Of a stretch of DNA of 64,000 nucleotides, positions 62,053-64,000 are shown in pieces. The position numbers and the translations under genes were made by a program. Numbering within the stretch: the first letter of the stretch is position 1; every line of letters begins with the position of its first letter. The stretch lies in contig WAEK01000005.1 in the NCBI GenBank assembly GCA_011634665.1, positions 2,985,001-3,049,000 of the forward strand. Direction: 5' to 3'. The stretch comes from Mortierella sp. BCC40632 (taxonomy: Eukaryota; Mortierellomycota; Mortierellomycetes; Mortierellales; Mortierellaceae). A model generated the notes under the pieces. That model worked only from the letters and a program-made list of their open reading frames with translations, was not told where the DNA came from and searched no databases.

Positions 62053-64000
62053 ATGCCTCTTCCCCTCTACGATAATCCTTGTATAGTTGCCTCGTCAGTC
62101 CTCAGAGATGAAATCTTTCTCGTTGGTTCCATGTCTGGTTGGATTACCGTCTATCGGATCCAGCTTGATCCCATCAACAATCCTACTTATTCAGTCTTTA
62201 CGAAAGAATACAATCGGTATTTGGTCTCAGGCGCACTTACGCGATGCTTCAGTCCAGTGAACCGTGCTATCATCTCGTCCAACACCCCTACTATAACCTT
62301 CCACCAACTCTCCAGTCCTGGAGACATCACTCATGTCTTTGAGAACAAAACAACCTACACCTACAGTTTTACTAGTAAACCATTGTTTCCTTCTACAAAA
62401 CTATATGCTACAACGGCCAACACAGGGAATGCGACATTCCAACTTGCGTATGTGAGTAATTACATAAAAGATGGTCAGTCAGTCTCAGGATGGGCCAGTG
62501 CTGGGTTTAGACTTGACTCGATAGACGGTACTTACACGTAAGTCCTCGATTCTCTCCCTACGTTACCTTTAGTCCCCTATTGGTTCTCCCCTCTATCGAA
62601 CCCTGTTTGACACGCCTTTTCTTTTATCCAATGAATATTGATACAGAGACTACATGCCCGGGTTTAAGTCAGAGGCAAAGCTTGTTGTTGGAGCCGCATC
62701 AAGAACTATTGCGGCAGGGTATGCTGTCATATTTGACTCGTACAGCTCGGGATCCGTTTACTCCGTCAAAAACGATCCTATTTTAGGCCCTAATAGCACT
62801 GCAACCATCGAGGGAGGCAAGCCAGTGGCAATGGACAACATTGCTCTCTCCTCAAGCGCTCTTGGGATCAATATTGGAGAATTCGCATACATCCTCGACA
62901 AGGTAAAATGCCATAGGTCATTGTAGTAGCTTTAATCATATGTGTTCACTCTTTCACAAACAGCTTCGGATACTGACATCTTCAATATGGGGTGGTTGTG
63001 ATTACTCAATAGGACTCTGGAGGCCGAGTTCGATTGTACACAATCCAACCTGAGGTGTCGGCCACACTGAGCCTCAAGAAACCTGAGAGCGGTGTCCCAA
63101 TGTTCAACCCAAGCATTGTCCTGACACAACTAGCTGATGACATTATCATGTACAGTGTCGATAGTGGGTCGGTAGTCTTCAACCGATACAATACAGCTCT
63201 CAATCGCTGGTCCGGACCAGGGCTCGTTTCGTTAACTGCACCTTCGGGAAACCCGAGAAGTCCTCCCGATGACAAGTCGAATCTTCCCAAGAGCAAACCT
63301 GAAGAATCGAGTACAGGAACGCCGCCCTGGTTAATTGGCTTAATTTCCGCCGTAGTTGTAGCTGTTCTCGTGTCTAGTGTAGTGTTTTATGTACTTTTTC
63401 GAAAGAAGAAGTCCTCCAAAACTGTTGATCTGGGAGATTCTCCTAGTCAGCACTCAGAGCAGTCGCAACCCACGCAGACGCCTCAACCGCCACCGAAACC
63501 ACATTCTCAACAGCCGGTTGTTATGCAACCCTTGCAAACCCAACAACCAGTTGTATTGCAACCCTCGAAGCCAACCCAACAACCAGTTGTATTTCAACCC
63601 TCGAAGCCAACCCATCAGCCAGTTGTAATCCAACCGCAGCCAACTCATCAGCCAGTTGTAATCCAACCGCAGCCAACACAGCAACCAATTGTAATCCAAC
63701 CCTCGAAGCCAACCCATCAGCTAGTTGTAATCCAACCGCAGCCAACACAGCAACCAATTATAATCCAACCTCAGCCAACACAACAACCTGCTGTAGTGCA
63801 ATACTCGCAACCACCACCACAACAGGTCGTAGTGCAATACTCACAACCACAACCACAACAGCAACAACAGCAACAACAGCTGAATTTTGAGTTCTCGCCA
63901 TCTTATCAACAAGCACCGCCACAACAGCCTCAGCCGTATCAAGAATGGCAACCTCAAACTGAGATTTATGGTGAGGCTGCGATGGAGTTTCCGCCAGCAG
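62053..64000 (+). CDS. Single-pass membrane protein, family member E (long repeat tail), cut by window edge
   Basis: Exons 62053-62537, 62647-62902 and 63013 onward, phases 2 and 0; the end lies outside the window. Closest to member A: YDNPCIVASSVLRDEIFLVG, QLDPINNP, ITFHQLSSPGD, LYATTANTGNATFQLAYVSNY; exon 2 AKLVVGAASRTIAAGYAVIF, SSALGINIGEFAYILDK; exon 3 VRLYTIQPEVSATL, DDIIMYSVDSGSVVF, NRWSGPGL. Span WLIGLISAVVVAVLVSSVVF, then FRKKKSSK. The tail exceeds 180 residues and is built from an imperfect 11-residue repeat, QQPVVIQPQPT and variants, then poly-Q. No signal peptide is visible. Function unknown. Confidence 0.87.
63523..63840 (+). repeat. 33-bp-type coding repeat in the tail of member E
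   Basis: About ten imperfect copies coding for (Q/H)QPVV(I/L/F)QP(Q/SK)PT. Units alternate between QPQPT and QPSKPT versions. Confidence 0.85.

Overview
The window is a eukaryotic nuclear contig, most likely from an early-diverging filamentous fungus of the Mucoromycota/Mortierellomycotina type. The signs are many short GT-AG introns of roughly 70-170 bp, very CT- and T-rich promoters and introns, abundant (GA)n, (GT)n, (AAC)n and poly-T tracts, and proteins full of Q/S/P/T homopolymers. It also carries a zuotin that still has C-terminal SANT domains and fungal-type PIF/Harbinger and DUF6589 mobile genes. The lineage call is inference; no rRNA or other marker is present.

Layout. (1) 0-26 kb is a core region of large housekeeping-type genes: the 3' part of a ubinuclein/HPC2-like histone-chaperone subunit, a seven-exon zuotin (DNAJC2-type ribosome-associated J protein), an acidic nuclear protein I do not recognise, a serine-rich exon, and a very large leucine-rich-repeat protein. 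The last two may be one gene joined by a 2.6 kb GC-AG intron. (2) 26-34 kb holds the first member of a three-exon single-pass membrane protein family, long microsatellites and a small secreted protein. (3) 34.5-43.5 kb is a nested transposon. A PIF/Harbinger element (DDE transposase plus Myb/MADF-like partner) is interrupted, inside its own right terminal repeat, by a 5,830-bp element. That inner element has 8-bp target-site duplications (TTGAATAC), about 340-bp terminal inverted repeats, a RecQ-like helicase gene and a convergent DUF6589 gene. Both inner genes start inside the inverted repeats, so they share promoter, 5' leader and N-terminal peptide. (4) 43.5-48.6 kb is a graveyard: a Pif1/Helitron helicase fragment, a broken cysteine-rich CPGP-repeat secreted protein and a faint minus-strand relic. 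(5) 48.6-64 kb is an array of further members of the membrane-protein family: three complete genes, one pseudogene and one gene running off the right edge. It also holds a Myb/SANT-like coiled-coil gene and a frameshifted PD-(D/E)XK nuclease relic of the Crinkler-effector type.

The most interesting items are the RecQ+DUF6589 transposon and the tandem family of membrane proteins, which has a conserved exon plan, no visible signal peptide and variable cytoplasmic tails. I recognise no described function for that family.
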